The translations under genes and the position numbers were made by a program. Below the pieces are notes generated by a model that saw nothing but the letters and a program-made list of their open reading frames with translations, made no database searches and was not told where the DNA came from. A stretch of 64,000 nucleotides of DNA from Exiguobacterium alkaliphilum 12/1 (lineage in GTDB: Bacteria > Bacillota > Bacilli > Exiguobacteriales > Exiguobacteriaceae), in NCBI RefSeq assembly GCF_000714435.1, contig NZ_JJMW01000019.1, positions 310,001-374,000 on the forward strand, written 5' to 3'. The first letter of the stretch is position 1; every line of letters begins with the position of its first letter. Positions 1 through 8,031 of the stretch are shown one piece after another.

Positions 1-55
1 CGTGCTCTCCATCAAGTCAAACTTATCAGCTCTCATTCATGAGGAGGAAACCAAC

Positions 56-2647
56 ATGGCAGTTAAAGAGAAAGCAGTAGTAGAGACATCAGCAGAACAG
101 ATGGTCGACACGCTCGTCACACAAGCGCATAAAGCGCTCGATACGTTGATGACGTTCGACCAAGAGAAGATCGATGCGATCGTTCAAGCGATGGCGCTCG
201 CCGGACTCGAACAGCACGTCGCTCTCGCAAAACATGCATATGAAGAAACAGGTCGTGGTGTATTTGAAGACAAGATGATCAAAAACATCTTCGCGACAGA
301 ATATATTTACAACTCGCTCCGTGGCGAGAAGACGGTCGGCGTCATCGAAGACGACGAGCAAAACGGCATCACGTACATCGCCGAGCCGGTCGGTGTCGTC
401 GCTGGGGTCACACCGGTGACGAACCCGACGTCAACGACGATGTTTAAAGCAATCATCGCCATCAAGACGCGTAACCCGATCATCTTCGGTTTCCACCCGT
501 CGGCACAACAGTGTTCAAGCGAAGCGGCACGCATCCTTCGTGATGCAGCCATCGAAGCTGGCGCACCGGAACACTTGATTCAATGGGTCGAAAAACCGTC
601 ACTCGACGCGACGAAAGCACTCATGAACCACCCAGGCGTCGCCATGGTCCTCGCAACAGGTGGAGCGGCGATGGTCAAATCGGCTTACTCGACTGGTAAA
701 CCGGCCCTCGGTGTCGGACCAGGTAACGTACCTGCTTATATCGACAAAACAGCAAAAGTGAAACGTGCCATCTCGGACGTTATCTTGTCGAAAACGTTCG
801 ATAACGGTATGATCTGTGCGTCTGAACAAGCGATTATCGTCGACCAAGAAGTGTATGAAGAAGTGAAAGCGGAAATGACGGCACTCGGCTGCTACTTCTG
901 CTCACCAGAAGAGAAAGCGAAACTCGAGACACTCGTCATCAAAACAGACTCATGTGCGGTCAACCCGGAAATCGTCGGGAAGCCGGCAGCCTGGATCGCC
1001 GAGAAAGCTGGACTCACAGTCCCGGCCGATACAAAAATCTTAATCGCCGAACTCGAGACGGTCGGTGCGACAGAACTTCTCTCACATGAAAAATTAAGCC
1101 CGGTGCTCGGTGCGTATAAAGTCCAATCGCGTGAAGAAGGGTTCGCCATCGCTGAGAAGATGCTTGAAATCGGCGGCCTCGGTCATACGGCAGCGATTCA
1201 CTCGACAGACGAGGACGCCATTATCGCGTTCGGACTCCGGATGAAAGCTTGCCGCATCATCGTCAACTCGCCAACGGCACACGGCGGGATCGGTGACCTC
1301 TATAACGAAATGACACCGTCGCTCACGCTCGGTTGTGGGTCGTACGGGAAAAACTCCGTCTCTGAGAACGTGACGGCGAAACATCTACTCAACGTGAAAA
1401 AGGTGGCGAGACGTCGCGTGAACATGCAATGGTTTAAAGTCCCTGAAAAGATTTACTTTGAGAAAAACTCAGTCCAGTACCTTCAATCGCTCACATCGAA
1501 AAAACGGGCGATGATCGTCACGGATGAAATGATGGTCAAACTCGGATTTGCCGATAAAGTCGTCAAAAACTTGCCTGCTGGCGTCGAGTACCGCATCTTC
1601 GACCAAGTCGAGCCAGACCCATCCGTTGAGACGGTCATGCGCGGTGCCGAAGCGATGCGTCACTTCCAACCAGATATGATTATCGCGCTCGGTGGCGGTT
1701 CGCCGATGGATGCCGCGAAAGGCATGTGGCTCTTCTACGAACGCCCAGAAGAGAAGTTCTCGAACCTTCGCCAAAAATTCATGGATATCCGCAAACGGAC
1801 GTACAAGTTCCCGACGCTCGGCAACAAGTCGATGTTCGTCGCCATCCCGACAACATCAGGTACGGGTTCTGAAGTGACACCGTTCACGGTCATCACAGAT
1901 AAGAAGAAAAACGTGAAGTACCCGATTGCTGACTACGCGATCACACCGGACGTCGCCATCGTCGACCCTGAGTTCGTCATGACGGTCCCAGCGTCGATCA
2001 CGGCCGATACAGGAATGGACGTGTTGACACACGCCATCGAAGCGTACGTCTCAGTCATGGCTAACGATTATACAGACGGACTTGCGCTCCGTTCGATGAA
2101 GATGATTTTCGATTACCTCCCGAAAGCGTATGAGAACGGAAGTGACGCCGAAGCCCGTCAGAAAGTCCACAACGCATCGACAATGGCGGGTATGGCGTTC
2201 GCGAACGCGTTCCTCGGCATCAACCACTCGATCGCACATAAAATCGGTGGCGAGTTCCACGTCCCGCACGGACGGACGAACGCGATTCTCATGCCACACG
2301 TCATCCGCTACAACGCGACACGACCATCGAAACTCGCGGCGTTCCCGAAATATGAGTCGTTCATCGCCGACGAGCGTTACGCAGAAATCGCGCGCTACCT
2401 CGGACTTCCAGCGAGCACGACGGAAGAAGGCGTCGAGTCACTCATCCAAGCTGTCATCGAGCTCGGTCAGCGCTTGAACATCAAGCTCTCGTTCAAAGCA
2501 CAAGGCATCAAAAAAGCGGACCTCGACGCGAAAGTCGACAAGATGGCGGTCGACGCGTTCGAAGATCAATGTACGACGGCCAACCCGAAAATGCCGCTCG
2601 TTGAAGAATTGAAAGAGATCATGTACGCTGCTTACGAAGGCGTATAA
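56..2647 (+). CDS. adhE: bifunctional acetaldehyde-CoA / alcohol dehydrogenase
   Basis: This cytoplasmic fermentation enzyme reduces acetyl-CoA to acetaldehyde and then to ethanol, regenerating NAD+. At 863 residues it has the usual AdhE length. The first half is an aldehyde dehydrogenase domain with the catalytic cysteine in GMICASEQA (about residue 250). The second half is an iron-type alcohol dehydrogenase with the glycine-rich GGGSPMDAAKG and the metal-binding histidines in INHSIAHKIGG and HGRTNAIL. The frame is open from base 2, but ATG 56 is chosen because GAGGAGG lies 8 bases upstream and AdhE proteins start there. A strong terminator follows, so this is the last or only gene of its unit. 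The promoter lies outside the window. Confidence 0.97.
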   Translation: MAVKEKAVVETSAEQMVDTLVTQAHKALDTLMTFDQEKIDAIVQAMALAGLEQHVALAKHAYEETGRGVFEDKMIKNIFATEYIYNSLRGEKTVGVIEDDEQNGITYIAEPVGVVAGVTPVTNPTSTTMFKAIIAIKTRNPIIFGFHPSAQQCSSEAARILRDAAIEAGAPEHLIQWVEKPSLDATKALMNHPGVAMVLATGGAAMVKSAYSTGKPALGVGPGNVPAYIDKTAKVKRAISDVILSKTFDNGMICASEQAIIVDQEVYEEVKAEMTALGCYFCSPEEKAKLETLVIKTDSCAVNPEIVGKPAAWIAEKAGLTVPADTKILIAELETVGATELLSHEKLSPVLGAYKVQSREEGFAIAEKMLEIGGLGHTAAIHSTDEDAIIAFGLRMKACRIIVNSPTAHGGIGDLYNEMTPSLTLGCGSYGKNSVSENVTAKHLLNVKKVARRRVNMQWFKVPEKIYFEKNSVQYLQSLTSKKRAMIVTDEMMVKLGFADKVVKNLPAGVEYRIFDQVEPDPSVETVMRGAEAMRHFQPDMIIALGGGSPMDAAKGMWLFYERPEEKFSNLRQKFMDIRKRTYKFPTLGNKSMFVAIPTTSGTGSEVTPFTVITDKKKNVKYPIADYAITPDVAIVDPEFVMTVPASITADTGMDVLTHAIEAYVSVMANDYTDGLALRSMKMIFDYLPKAYENGSDAEARQKVHNASTMAGMAFANAFLGINHSIAHKIGGEFHVPHGRTNAILMPHVIRYNATRPSKLAAFPKYESFIADERYAEIARYLGLPASTTEEGVESLIQAVIELGQRLNIKLSFKAQGIKKADLDAKVDKMAVDAFEDQCTTANPKMPLVEELKEIMYAAYEGV

Positions 2648-2655
2648 CCAACACA

Positions 2656-2687
2656 GGCGACCACTCAAACGAGTGGCCGCCTTTTTT
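2656..2687 (+). terminator. terminator after adhE
   Basis: An 11-base GC-rich stem (GGCGACCACTC with GAGTGGCCGCC, one C bulge or mismatch) with an AAAC loop is followed by six T residues, nine bases after the adhE stop. It also lies beyond the convergent minus-strand gene and may serve both. Confidence 0.9.
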
Positions 2688-2968
2688 CATTCGAGCAGGG
2701 AGAGTCCCATGAACAAGACGATGATGAGTAAAGCGATGACGTTGAACCAGACGACAAACTTGATGGCGATCTCGGCCCACCTTTTTTCTTTTAGCCCAAA
2801 ATAGAGCAGGATCGCATACAAAATGAGACCACCGACGAGTCGGTATGGGGAAGAGGCGTCAGAACCGATGTCATATGCATGTTGCACCGTATTGAGTAGA
2901 GTGAGGAGGATGAAGGCGTACATGTAGCGTCTTTCTTTTCGTTTTTGATTCCATTGAACCGGATTCAT
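2687..2968 (-). CDS. small three-helix membrane protein of unknown function
   Basis: I do not recognise this family. The 93-residue product has a basic N-terminus (QKRKERR) and three hydrophobic segments, at about residues 16-32, 45-61 and 68-89, so it should sit in the cytoplasmic membrane. ATG 2968 is preferred. A TTG 12 bases upstream is immediately adjacent to the AAGAAGG ribosome binding site and leaves no spacer. The gene converges on adhE and stands alone. Confidence 0.6.
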   Translation of the reverse strand: MNPVQWNQKRKERRYMYAFILLTLLNTVQHAYDIGSDASSPYRLVGGLILYAILLYFGLKEKRWAEIAIKFVVWFNVIALLIIVLFMGLSLLE

Positions 2969-3111
2969 AGGGAGTACCAACCTTCTTGAAATGATTCTCG
3001 CTTTACCGAGTGGGCGATTGTAGGAAGAAGCGGAACGAATACATGGAGCCGTTCAGTCCATGACGAAAGACTTAAAGTGAAAAAATATATTGAATTTCGT
3101 AAAAAATTAAA

Positions 3112-3140
3112 TTCAAATTCTTAAAAAACGTATCTATAAT
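3112..3140 (+). promoter_or_regulatory. sigma-A type promoter
   Basis: TTCAAA and TATAAT are separated by 17 bases in an A+T-rich stretch, 73 bases before the ATG of the next plus-strand gene. Both boxes are close to the sigma-A consensus. Start site and activity are inferred. Confidence 0.6.
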
Positions 3141-3212
3141 AATATATGCCAAGTTATCCATTCTTTACAATTTCTTGGTCGAAATTATTTATTAGTATTG
3201 GAGATACGTTAT

Positions 3213-4403
3213 ATGAACACCTTCCTTAGTTTCATTTATGCGCTTTATGTCACGTTTTTATATGTGAACCCGCTCTCGCTCGATAGCCCGTATGAGACGG
3301 CCGAATATTTTGCCTCGTACGACCGTCATGTCGATAGTTGGGAAAATGCGGAGCTGTTTGAATCGCTCGGTGTCGATCTTGATTTGAACATGGATCGCCT
3401 TATGCACGACGCCCCGTTCCAAACGTTTTATACGGACGTCACGATAGGAGATGAGCTGTTCGACGGATACTCGTCGATGAGGGTGGAAGAACCGATTCAA
3501 GGTGACGTCATCCACATCGAATGGGACGCACCGATTCCTGACGTGACCGACAAAATCGTCGTCTTGCCGATGACCGAGGCGTCATTTGAGGCGCGGGATG
3601 ACGCGTATCACCTTGACCATTATGGTGAGGTGCTCAATGATGAGGCGGCGAATCGTTACTTGACGAAATTGAAAGAAGCGGGAGCAGCCGGTTACTTAAT
3701 CACGCCTCATCCAGATGCTCAGGATGAGTTCGGATTCGTCCATGTGTCGGCTTGGCTACGTTTTAATGGAACCGGCGTCGGGACTGAAACGGCCGAGATG
3801 CTGACGGATGGCCAAACCGTGACGATCGAACCGTATGAATCGGAAATGCCCTATACGGAATTCGTTCAGACCGGGACGACAGATGAGGAAGTGATTGTGA
3901 TGGCACGACTCGATAGCAGTGGATACGGGGACCATGCGTTAACTGGCCTCGGTGGTGCCTCGATTCTGTATCAAGTCATTCAAGCGATGGATGACGTCAA
4001 GACGAAGGCGACGATTCGCTACGTCTTTTTGAACGGGTACGGGGAAGGGTACGAGGCGAGCACGCATTACCTTGGCATGTTGGAAGAGCGCGACGTGACA
4101 ACGAGAACCGTCATGTTGCTTGACTTGATTGGGACAGGGGATACGGACCGCTTCGTCAAAACGCACGGCATGAAGTCGTATCCGTTCATGGACAGTGCAG
4201 CGTTTGAAGATGTCGAAGTGAGAAGTTTAGGGGTGTCGATTTTAGACGAATATCGACAAGCCGGCATCGATGTCATCTCGATGAACGATTCGCTCACAGC
4301 GAGCCAGGATGTTTTTACCGAGGACGACACGATCGATCGGCTATCGGATGACGCGATGCGCGAGCATGTAGACTGGTTAGTCGAGTGGTTAACGACACAA
4401 TAA
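3213..4403 (+). CDS. M28-peptidase-like protein with degenerate metal site
   Basis: A 396-residue protein with a hydrophobic N-terminal segment (about residues 1-20) that may be a membrane anchor or uncleaved signal. The middle resembles a protease-associated insert (GAAGYLITPHPDA), and the rest resembles the M28 aminopeptidase fold. The M28 metal ligands appear to be lost. The usual AHxDSxxxxxGAxDN region reads VMARLDSSGYGDHALTGLGG, and the GAEExGLxGS region reads LNGYGEGYEASTHYLG. It is probably a non-catalytic or altered homologue; the assignment rests on fold-like motif spacing and is tentative. ATG 3213 is chosen over TTG 3198 because GGAG lies 9 bases upstream. It stands alone between a promoter and a terminator. 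Confidence 0.6.
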   Translation: MNTFLSFIYALYVTFLYVNPLSLDSPYETAEYFASYDRHVDSWENAELFESLGVDLDLNMDRLMHDAPFQTFYTDVTIGDELFDGYSSMRVEEPIQGDVIHIEWDAPIPDVTDKIVVLPMTEASFEARDDAYHLDHYGEVLNDEAANRYLTKLKEAGAAGYLITPHPDAQDEFGFVHVSAWLRFNGTGVGTETAEMLTDGQTVTIEPYESEMPYTEFVQTGTTDEEVIVMARLDSSGYGDHALTGLGGASILYQVIQAMDDVKTKATIRYVFLNGYGEGYEASTHYLGMLEERDVTTRTVMLLDLIGTGDTDRFVKTHGMKSYPFMDSAAFEDVEVRSLGVSILDEYRQAGIDVISMNDSLTASQDVFTEDDTIDRLSDDAMREHVDWLVEWLTTQ

Positions 4404-4412
4404 ACGAATGAA

Positions 4413-4447
4413 GGACTGTAGACGATACATGGTCTACGGTCCTTTTT
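4413..4447 (+). terminator. terminator after the M28-like gene
   Basis: GGACTGTAGAC pairs with GTCTACGGTCC (one T-G pair) around a loop and is followed by five T residues. Confidence 0.85.
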
Positions 4448-4649
4448 ACTCATTAGACTTCTAGGGACGAGTAATTTTGAAGCGAGTTATCCAAGCGATG
4501 ATGGTATATGTCGTGACCGTCAGAAGTTTGCGCAGTTGTGCATAAATCGTAATTCAAATCTGTACATTGATTACATAATAATGGAAACATGGTACGCTCG
4601 TTTGTAGGGATTGAGGTTCAAAAATCTAACTGATGAAAGGATGAGACAA

Positions 4650-4787
4650 ATGAAAGATACAATTCAAATATATAAGCTGACGATGCTCACGATCATCGCG
4701 ATCAGCAGCGGCTATATCGCTTGGCACGTCGATGAGCTGATCAATGCATTACTTCATATTTCCTCCGCACTACAAGCGTTGACCTAA
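4650..4787 (+). CDS. 45-residue single-pass membrane peptide
   Basis: A short open frame of unknown function. It starts at ATG 4650 with AAAGG 9 bases upstream and encodes a lysine-containing N-terminus, one hydrophobic stretch (LTMLTIIAISSGYIAW) and an amphipathic tail. A possible promoter (TTCAAA at 4553, TAATAA at 4576, 17-base spacing) lies upstream. No homologue is recognised. Support is the ribosome binding site, a plausible promoter and the transmembrane segment, so it could still be chance. Confidence 0.5.
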   Translation: MKDTIQIYKLTMLTIIAISSGYIAWHVDELINALLHISSALQALT

Positions 4788-4851
4788 TCCATTTATATTT
4801 CTTGAATCATAGTTAGAGCTCGGTCAAAGACGTCTGCATGGACAAAGTATG

Positions 4852-5115
4852 CTAGAAAAGTTCCATCGCCCGCAATGCAAGGAATAGATAATATAGCGTC
4901 GGGATGAACGTGAGCACCAACCCCATCGATTTCGTTCGTTGCTTGAATTGCAACAGGAACCCAATCGTCCACAGCAGGAACCATAACATGAAATACCAGC
5001 GATAGTCTGGCGTGTCCGTTTCGGCTATGCCTGGACCGCTCAACCAAAGTGAACAGGCCAACACAAACAAACCGGATAGGACGTTCCAGCCATACCGAAC
5101 CATTTTTTCGAACAT
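4852..5115 (-). CDS. small membrane protein of unknown function
   Basis: An 87-residue product with three hydrophobic segments: near the N-terminus (LSGLFVLACSLWLSG), in the middle (WYFMLWFLLWTIGFLL) and at the C-terminus (VLTFIPTLYYLFLAL). The frame extends 22 codons further upstream. The internal ATG at 5115 has GAGAGGA at a good distance, and the extra residues are hydrophilic and unlike a membrane protein start. No family is recognised. Confidence 0.6.
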   Translation of the reverse strand: MFEKMVRYGWNVLSGLFVLACSLWLSGPGIAETDTPDYRWYFMLWFLLWTIGFLLQFKQRTKSMGLVLTFIPTLYYLFLALRAMELF

Positions 5116-5307
5116 TCTCTCATTCCTCTCGTAATTTGACTTGTCGTCTCCATCAGATGACGCTATGTGTTCTTTCGACAAATGGTAGTATTATCCTTTT
5201 AACTTATACAATCAAAGAAGAGGGATGGGGATGCCCCACCTGTCCGTTCATCAGTTTTGCTCGATACGTCTCGTGATGTCCGGTATGATGAAAGAGGAGG
5301 CGATACG

Positions 5308-6222
5308 ATGGAACAAAACTTAACGATTACAAGACCTTACGGTGAATTGATTGGAACACTGCAATTACATGACACGCCGCGAAAGACGGTCGTCATCTTG
5401 AGCGGGAGCGGACCGAGTGACCGCGATGGGAACATGGGTCCGTCGTCGTTCGGAACGTATAAAAAATTGGCAGAGGCCCTGTTCGAGATGGGCGTCAACG
5501 TCTTTCGATATGACAAACAAGGGATTGGCGAATCGGACGGCGACTTCAACAAAGTCGGGTTGCACGACTTGATCGACGATGCGATCGCCGTCGTCAATCA
5601 AGTCAAGCGTTTGCCAGAGGTGACCGACGTCGTCATTCTCGGTCATAGCGAAGGGGCGGTCATCGCACCGGCCGTTCAACTCGAGACGAAAGCGACGGGT
5701 TTGATTCTCTTAGCCGGATTTAACGACGCGTCGAAACAGATGTTTTTGCTTCAAGCCGATGCGCTCGCCAATGAGATCGGGTCCGTCAAAGGACTGAAAG
5801 GGATGTTTTATCGCTTGACCGGCGTCCCGGCGAAAGTGCGCAAACGGCAAGATGAATTGTTCGAACGCTCGCTGCGGACGAACGTCGCCTCATTCAAATT
5901 CCGAGGCCAAATCGTCAATGCGAAGTGGATTCGGGAGCACGCCTCGTATGACGTCCGCGAGCGGCTCGAGCACGTGCGTGTACCGGTCCTTGCCATCACC
6001 GGTGACCGTGACGTCCAAGTCCCGCCGGAACACGTTCATTCCGTCAGGACGAAAGGGGACGTTACGAGCGACATCTTGAAAGACATGAACCACTTGCTTG
6101 TCGAGCGGACCACGCCGCACTCGTTGCTTCAGTTGCATAAAGAATATCGTGATGCCATCGAGGCGCCGCTACACCCTGTTTTAATCCAAAAGATTGACGA
6201 ATGGCTCCAAAAGCAACAATGA
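5308..6222 (+). CDS. alpha/beta hydrolase (serine esterase-like)
   Basis: A cytoplasmic alpha/beta hydrolase of 304 residues; the substrate is unknown. Early strands carry the oxyanion region LSGSGPSDRDGN, which fits the bacterial subfamily with a GSGPxDRDG motif. The nucleophile elbow is GHSEGA (about residue 117). The acid is probably in TGDRDVQV and the histidine in MNHLL. ATG 5308 follows GGAGG by 7 bases; the longer frame from 5257 is an unlikely extension. The gene is monocistronic, ending at a strong terminator before the fructose operon. Confidence 0.85.
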   Translation: MEQNLTITRPYGELIGTLQLHDTPRKTVVILSGSGPSDRDGNMGPSSFGTYKKLAEALFEMGVNVFRYDKQGIGESDGDFNKVGLHDLIDDAIAVVNQVKRLPEVTDVVILGHSEGAVIAPAVQLETKATGLILLAGFNDASKQMFLLQADALANEIGSVKGLKGMFYRLTGVPAKVRKRQDELFERSLRTNVASFKFRGQIVNAKWIREHASYDVRERLEHVRVPVLAITGDRDVQVPPEHVHSVRTKGDVTSDILKDMNHLLVERTTPHSLLQLHKEYRDAIEAPLHPVLIQKIDEWLQKQQ

Positions 6223-6228
6223 ACAGTC

Positions 6229-6256
6229 AAAAACGGTCACTAGGTGACCGTTTTTT
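6229..6256 (+). terminator. terminator after the alpha/beta hydrolase
   Basis: A perfect ACGGTCAC/GTGACCGT stem with a TAG loop, flanked by A and T tracts, so it can also act in reverse. Confidence 0.9.
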
Positions 6257-6257
6257 A

Positions 6258-6266
6258 TGTTATAAT
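6258..6266 (+). promoter_or_regulatory. possible extended -10 promoter of the fru operon
   Basis: TGTTATAAT is a perfect extended -10 element just after the preceding terminator. No good -35 is visible. Transcription would start near 6273, upstream of the repeats and cre site at 6301-6335. Inference only. Confidence 0.4.
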
Positions 6267-6300
6267 TGTGACAATTAAAAAATAAATGAACGAATATGAA

Positions 6301-6320
6301 TGTTTTTGATTGTTTTTTGA
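6301..6320 (+). promoter_or_regulatory. direct repeats, candidate FruR operator
   Basis: Two 10-base phased direct repeats, TGTTTTTGAT and TGTTTTTTGA, lie in the fru leader. DeoR-family sugar repressors of Gram-positive bacteria commonly bind TGTTT-type direct repeats, so this is a likely site for the FruR encoded just downstream. Confidence 0.5.
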
Positions 6321-6335
6321 ATGTAAACGCTTTAT
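6321..6335 (+). promoter_or_regulatory. cre (CcpA) site of the fru operon
   Basis: ATGTAAACGCTTTAT matches the cre consensus WTGNAANCGNWNNCW at all but one fixed position (A for the last C). It lies 24 bases before the fruR start and would permit carbon catabolite repression. Confidence 0.65.
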
Positions 6336-6358
6336 ATTATAACTACGGAGGGAATATG

Positions 6359-7105
6359 ATGTTAACGAAACAACGACATCAATTAATTTTGCAACGGTTA
6401 TCGGAACAACGGATCGTCAAATTGAAAGAACTGGTCGAATTGACAGAAGCGTCAGAGTCGACGATTCGTCGTGATTTGACCGATCTTGAGGCAGAAGGTT
6501 ATTTAGAACGGGTCCACGGTGGCGCCACGCTCGTCATTCACCCGGAAGAAGAACCGACGTTTGAAGAGAAGCGTGACCGTCACGTCGATGAGAAAGTCGC
6601 GATCGCACGGAAGGCCGCGACGTTCATCGAGGATGGGATGTCCGTCTACCTCGATGCCGGGACGACGACACAAGCGATGGTCCCGTTCTTAACCGGAAAA
6701 CAAGTCATCGTCGTCACGAACAGTCTTCCGATTGCGAACGACTTGTTCGACCTCGATATTAAAACGTTCGTCATCGGTGGTGAACTAAAGCGTTCGACCC
6801 AGGCGCTCGTCGGCTATAACGCCCGCGAGAGCATGATGAACTATCGGGTCGACCTCGCATTTTTAGGCATCAACGGCGTCGACCTTGAAGCCGGTTATAC
6901 GACACCGGATCCAGAAGAAGCCCTCGTCAAAAAAACGGCGATTGAACTCGCTCGTACGGCGTACATCTTGGCAGATGACTCGAAATTCGGGAAACGATCA
7001 TTCAGTCGAGTCGCGCCGCTCGAGGCGGCGACGCTCGTCACACTGTCAGATGTCGCGTACGTCCGTTCAATCGAATCTACTACAAAGGTGGTGAACGCCC
7101 AATGA
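6359..7105 (+). CDS. fruR: DeoR-family repressor of the fructose operon
   Basis: A 248-residue DeoR/GlpR-type regulator. The N-terminal winged helix-turn-helix contains the family signature VELTEASESTIRRDLTDLE (about residues 20-45). The C-terminal sugar-phosphate sensor domain follows, with GGELKRSTQALVG and the LADDSKFGK motif. Its probable effector is fructose-1-phosphate. ATG 6359 is preferred over the adjacent ATG 6356 because it gives 6 rather than 3 bases after GGAGGG. Its stop overlaps the fruK start by four bases (ATGA), so the operon is translationally coupled. Confidence 0.93.
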   Translation: MLTKQRHQLILQRLSEQRIVKLKELVELTEASESTIRRDLTDLEAEGYLERVHGGATLVIHPEEEPTFEEKRDRHVDEKVAIARKAATFIEDGMSVYLDAGTTTQAMVPFLTGKQVIVVTNSLPIANDLFDLDIKTFVIGGELKRSTQALVGYNARESMMNYRVDLAFLGINGVDLEAGYTTPDPEEALVKKTAIELARTAYILADDSKFGKRSFSRVAPLEAATLVTLSDVAYVRSIESTTKVVNAQ

Positions 7106-8031
7106 TTTACACGTTAACGCTCAACCCTTCGATCGACTACTATGTCACGTTACCAGAAGTCGTGCTAGGAGAAGTGAATCGGATTCAAGAGACAACACAA
7201 ACCGCAGGCGGCAAAGGAATCAACGTCGCGTTCGTCTTGCGTGAATATGATGTCGAGACGGTCGCGCTCGGTTTCGTCGGTGGATCGACCGGTGAATTTA
7301 TTAAACAAGCGCTAAAAGACAAGGGTGTCCAAACGGACTTCATCGAAGTCGCGGGCGAGACCCGAATCAATGTCAAGATTCGGGCCAAAGAAGAGACGGA
7401 GCTCAATGCGAGCGGCCCCGTCATTCAAGATAGCGAGCTCGAACAGCTGACGAAGCAGTTCGAACACGTGAGCCCAGGTGACATCGTCGTCCTCGCGGGC
7501 AGCATCCCGGGCAACTTACCGAGCACGCTCTACCGGACGCTTGCCGAGAAGGTACGGGCCAACGGGGCCGAATTCGTCGTCGATACGACGAAGGAAGCGA
7601 TGCTCGAAGTGTTGTCGCTCGAGCCGCTCATGATCAAACCGAACCATCACGAGCTCGGCGAACTGTTCGATACGGACATCGAGACGTTCGAACAGGCACT
7701 CCCCTTTGCGGAGAAGCTCGTCGAACGTGGAGCGCAGAACGTCATCGTCTCGTTCGCCGGTGACGGCGCGATGCTCGTCAACGCGAGCGGAGCCTATACG
7801 GCCAATACGCCGAACGGGAAGCTCGTCAACTCGGTCGGAGCCGGTGACTCGCTTGTCGCCGGGTTCGTCGCCAACATTCTCGACCACGACGCGTCGGAGG
7901 CGTTCCGCTATGCGGTGACGACCGGCAGCGCGTCTGCCTATACGTTTGGCCTCTGTACGAAACAAGACGTGGACCGCTTGGTCGGCGAAGTCGACGTCAC
8001 CCCACTATCTCGATTGGAGGAAACAACATGA
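7102..8031 (+). CDS. fruK: 1-phosphofructokinase
   Basis: A PfkB-family kinase of 309 residues that phosphorylates fructose-1-phosphate to fructose-1,6-bisphosphate, the step after PTS uptake. The N-terminus MIYTLTLNPSIDYYV and the AGGKGINVA segment are typical of FruK. The catalytic aspartate lies in VNSVGAGDSLVAGF (about residue 247). It overlaps both fruR and fruA by four bases. Confidence 0.96.
   Translation: MIYTLTLNPSIDYYVTLPEVVLGEVNRIQETTQTAGGKGINVAFVLREYDVETVALGFVGGSTGEFIKQALKDKGVQTDFIEVAGETRINVKIRAKEETELNASGPVIQDSELEQLTKQFEHVSPGDIVVLAGSIPGNLPSTLYRTLAEKVRANGAEFVVDTTKEAMLEVLSLEPLMIKPNHHELGELFDTDIETFEQALPFAEKLVERGAQNVIVSFAGDGAMLVNASGAYTANTPNGKLVNSVGAGDSLVAGFVANILDHDASEAFRYAVTTGSASAYTFGLCTKQDVDRLVGEVDVTPLSRLEETT

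Noticed and set aside
2-55. Upstream extension of adhE to base 2
   Set aside because: ATG 56 has an ideal ribosome binding site within the extension and AdhE proteins start there.
7516-7965. 149-codon minus-strand frame opposite fruK
   Set aside because: Arginine- and glutamate-rich shadow of codon-biased coding sequence.
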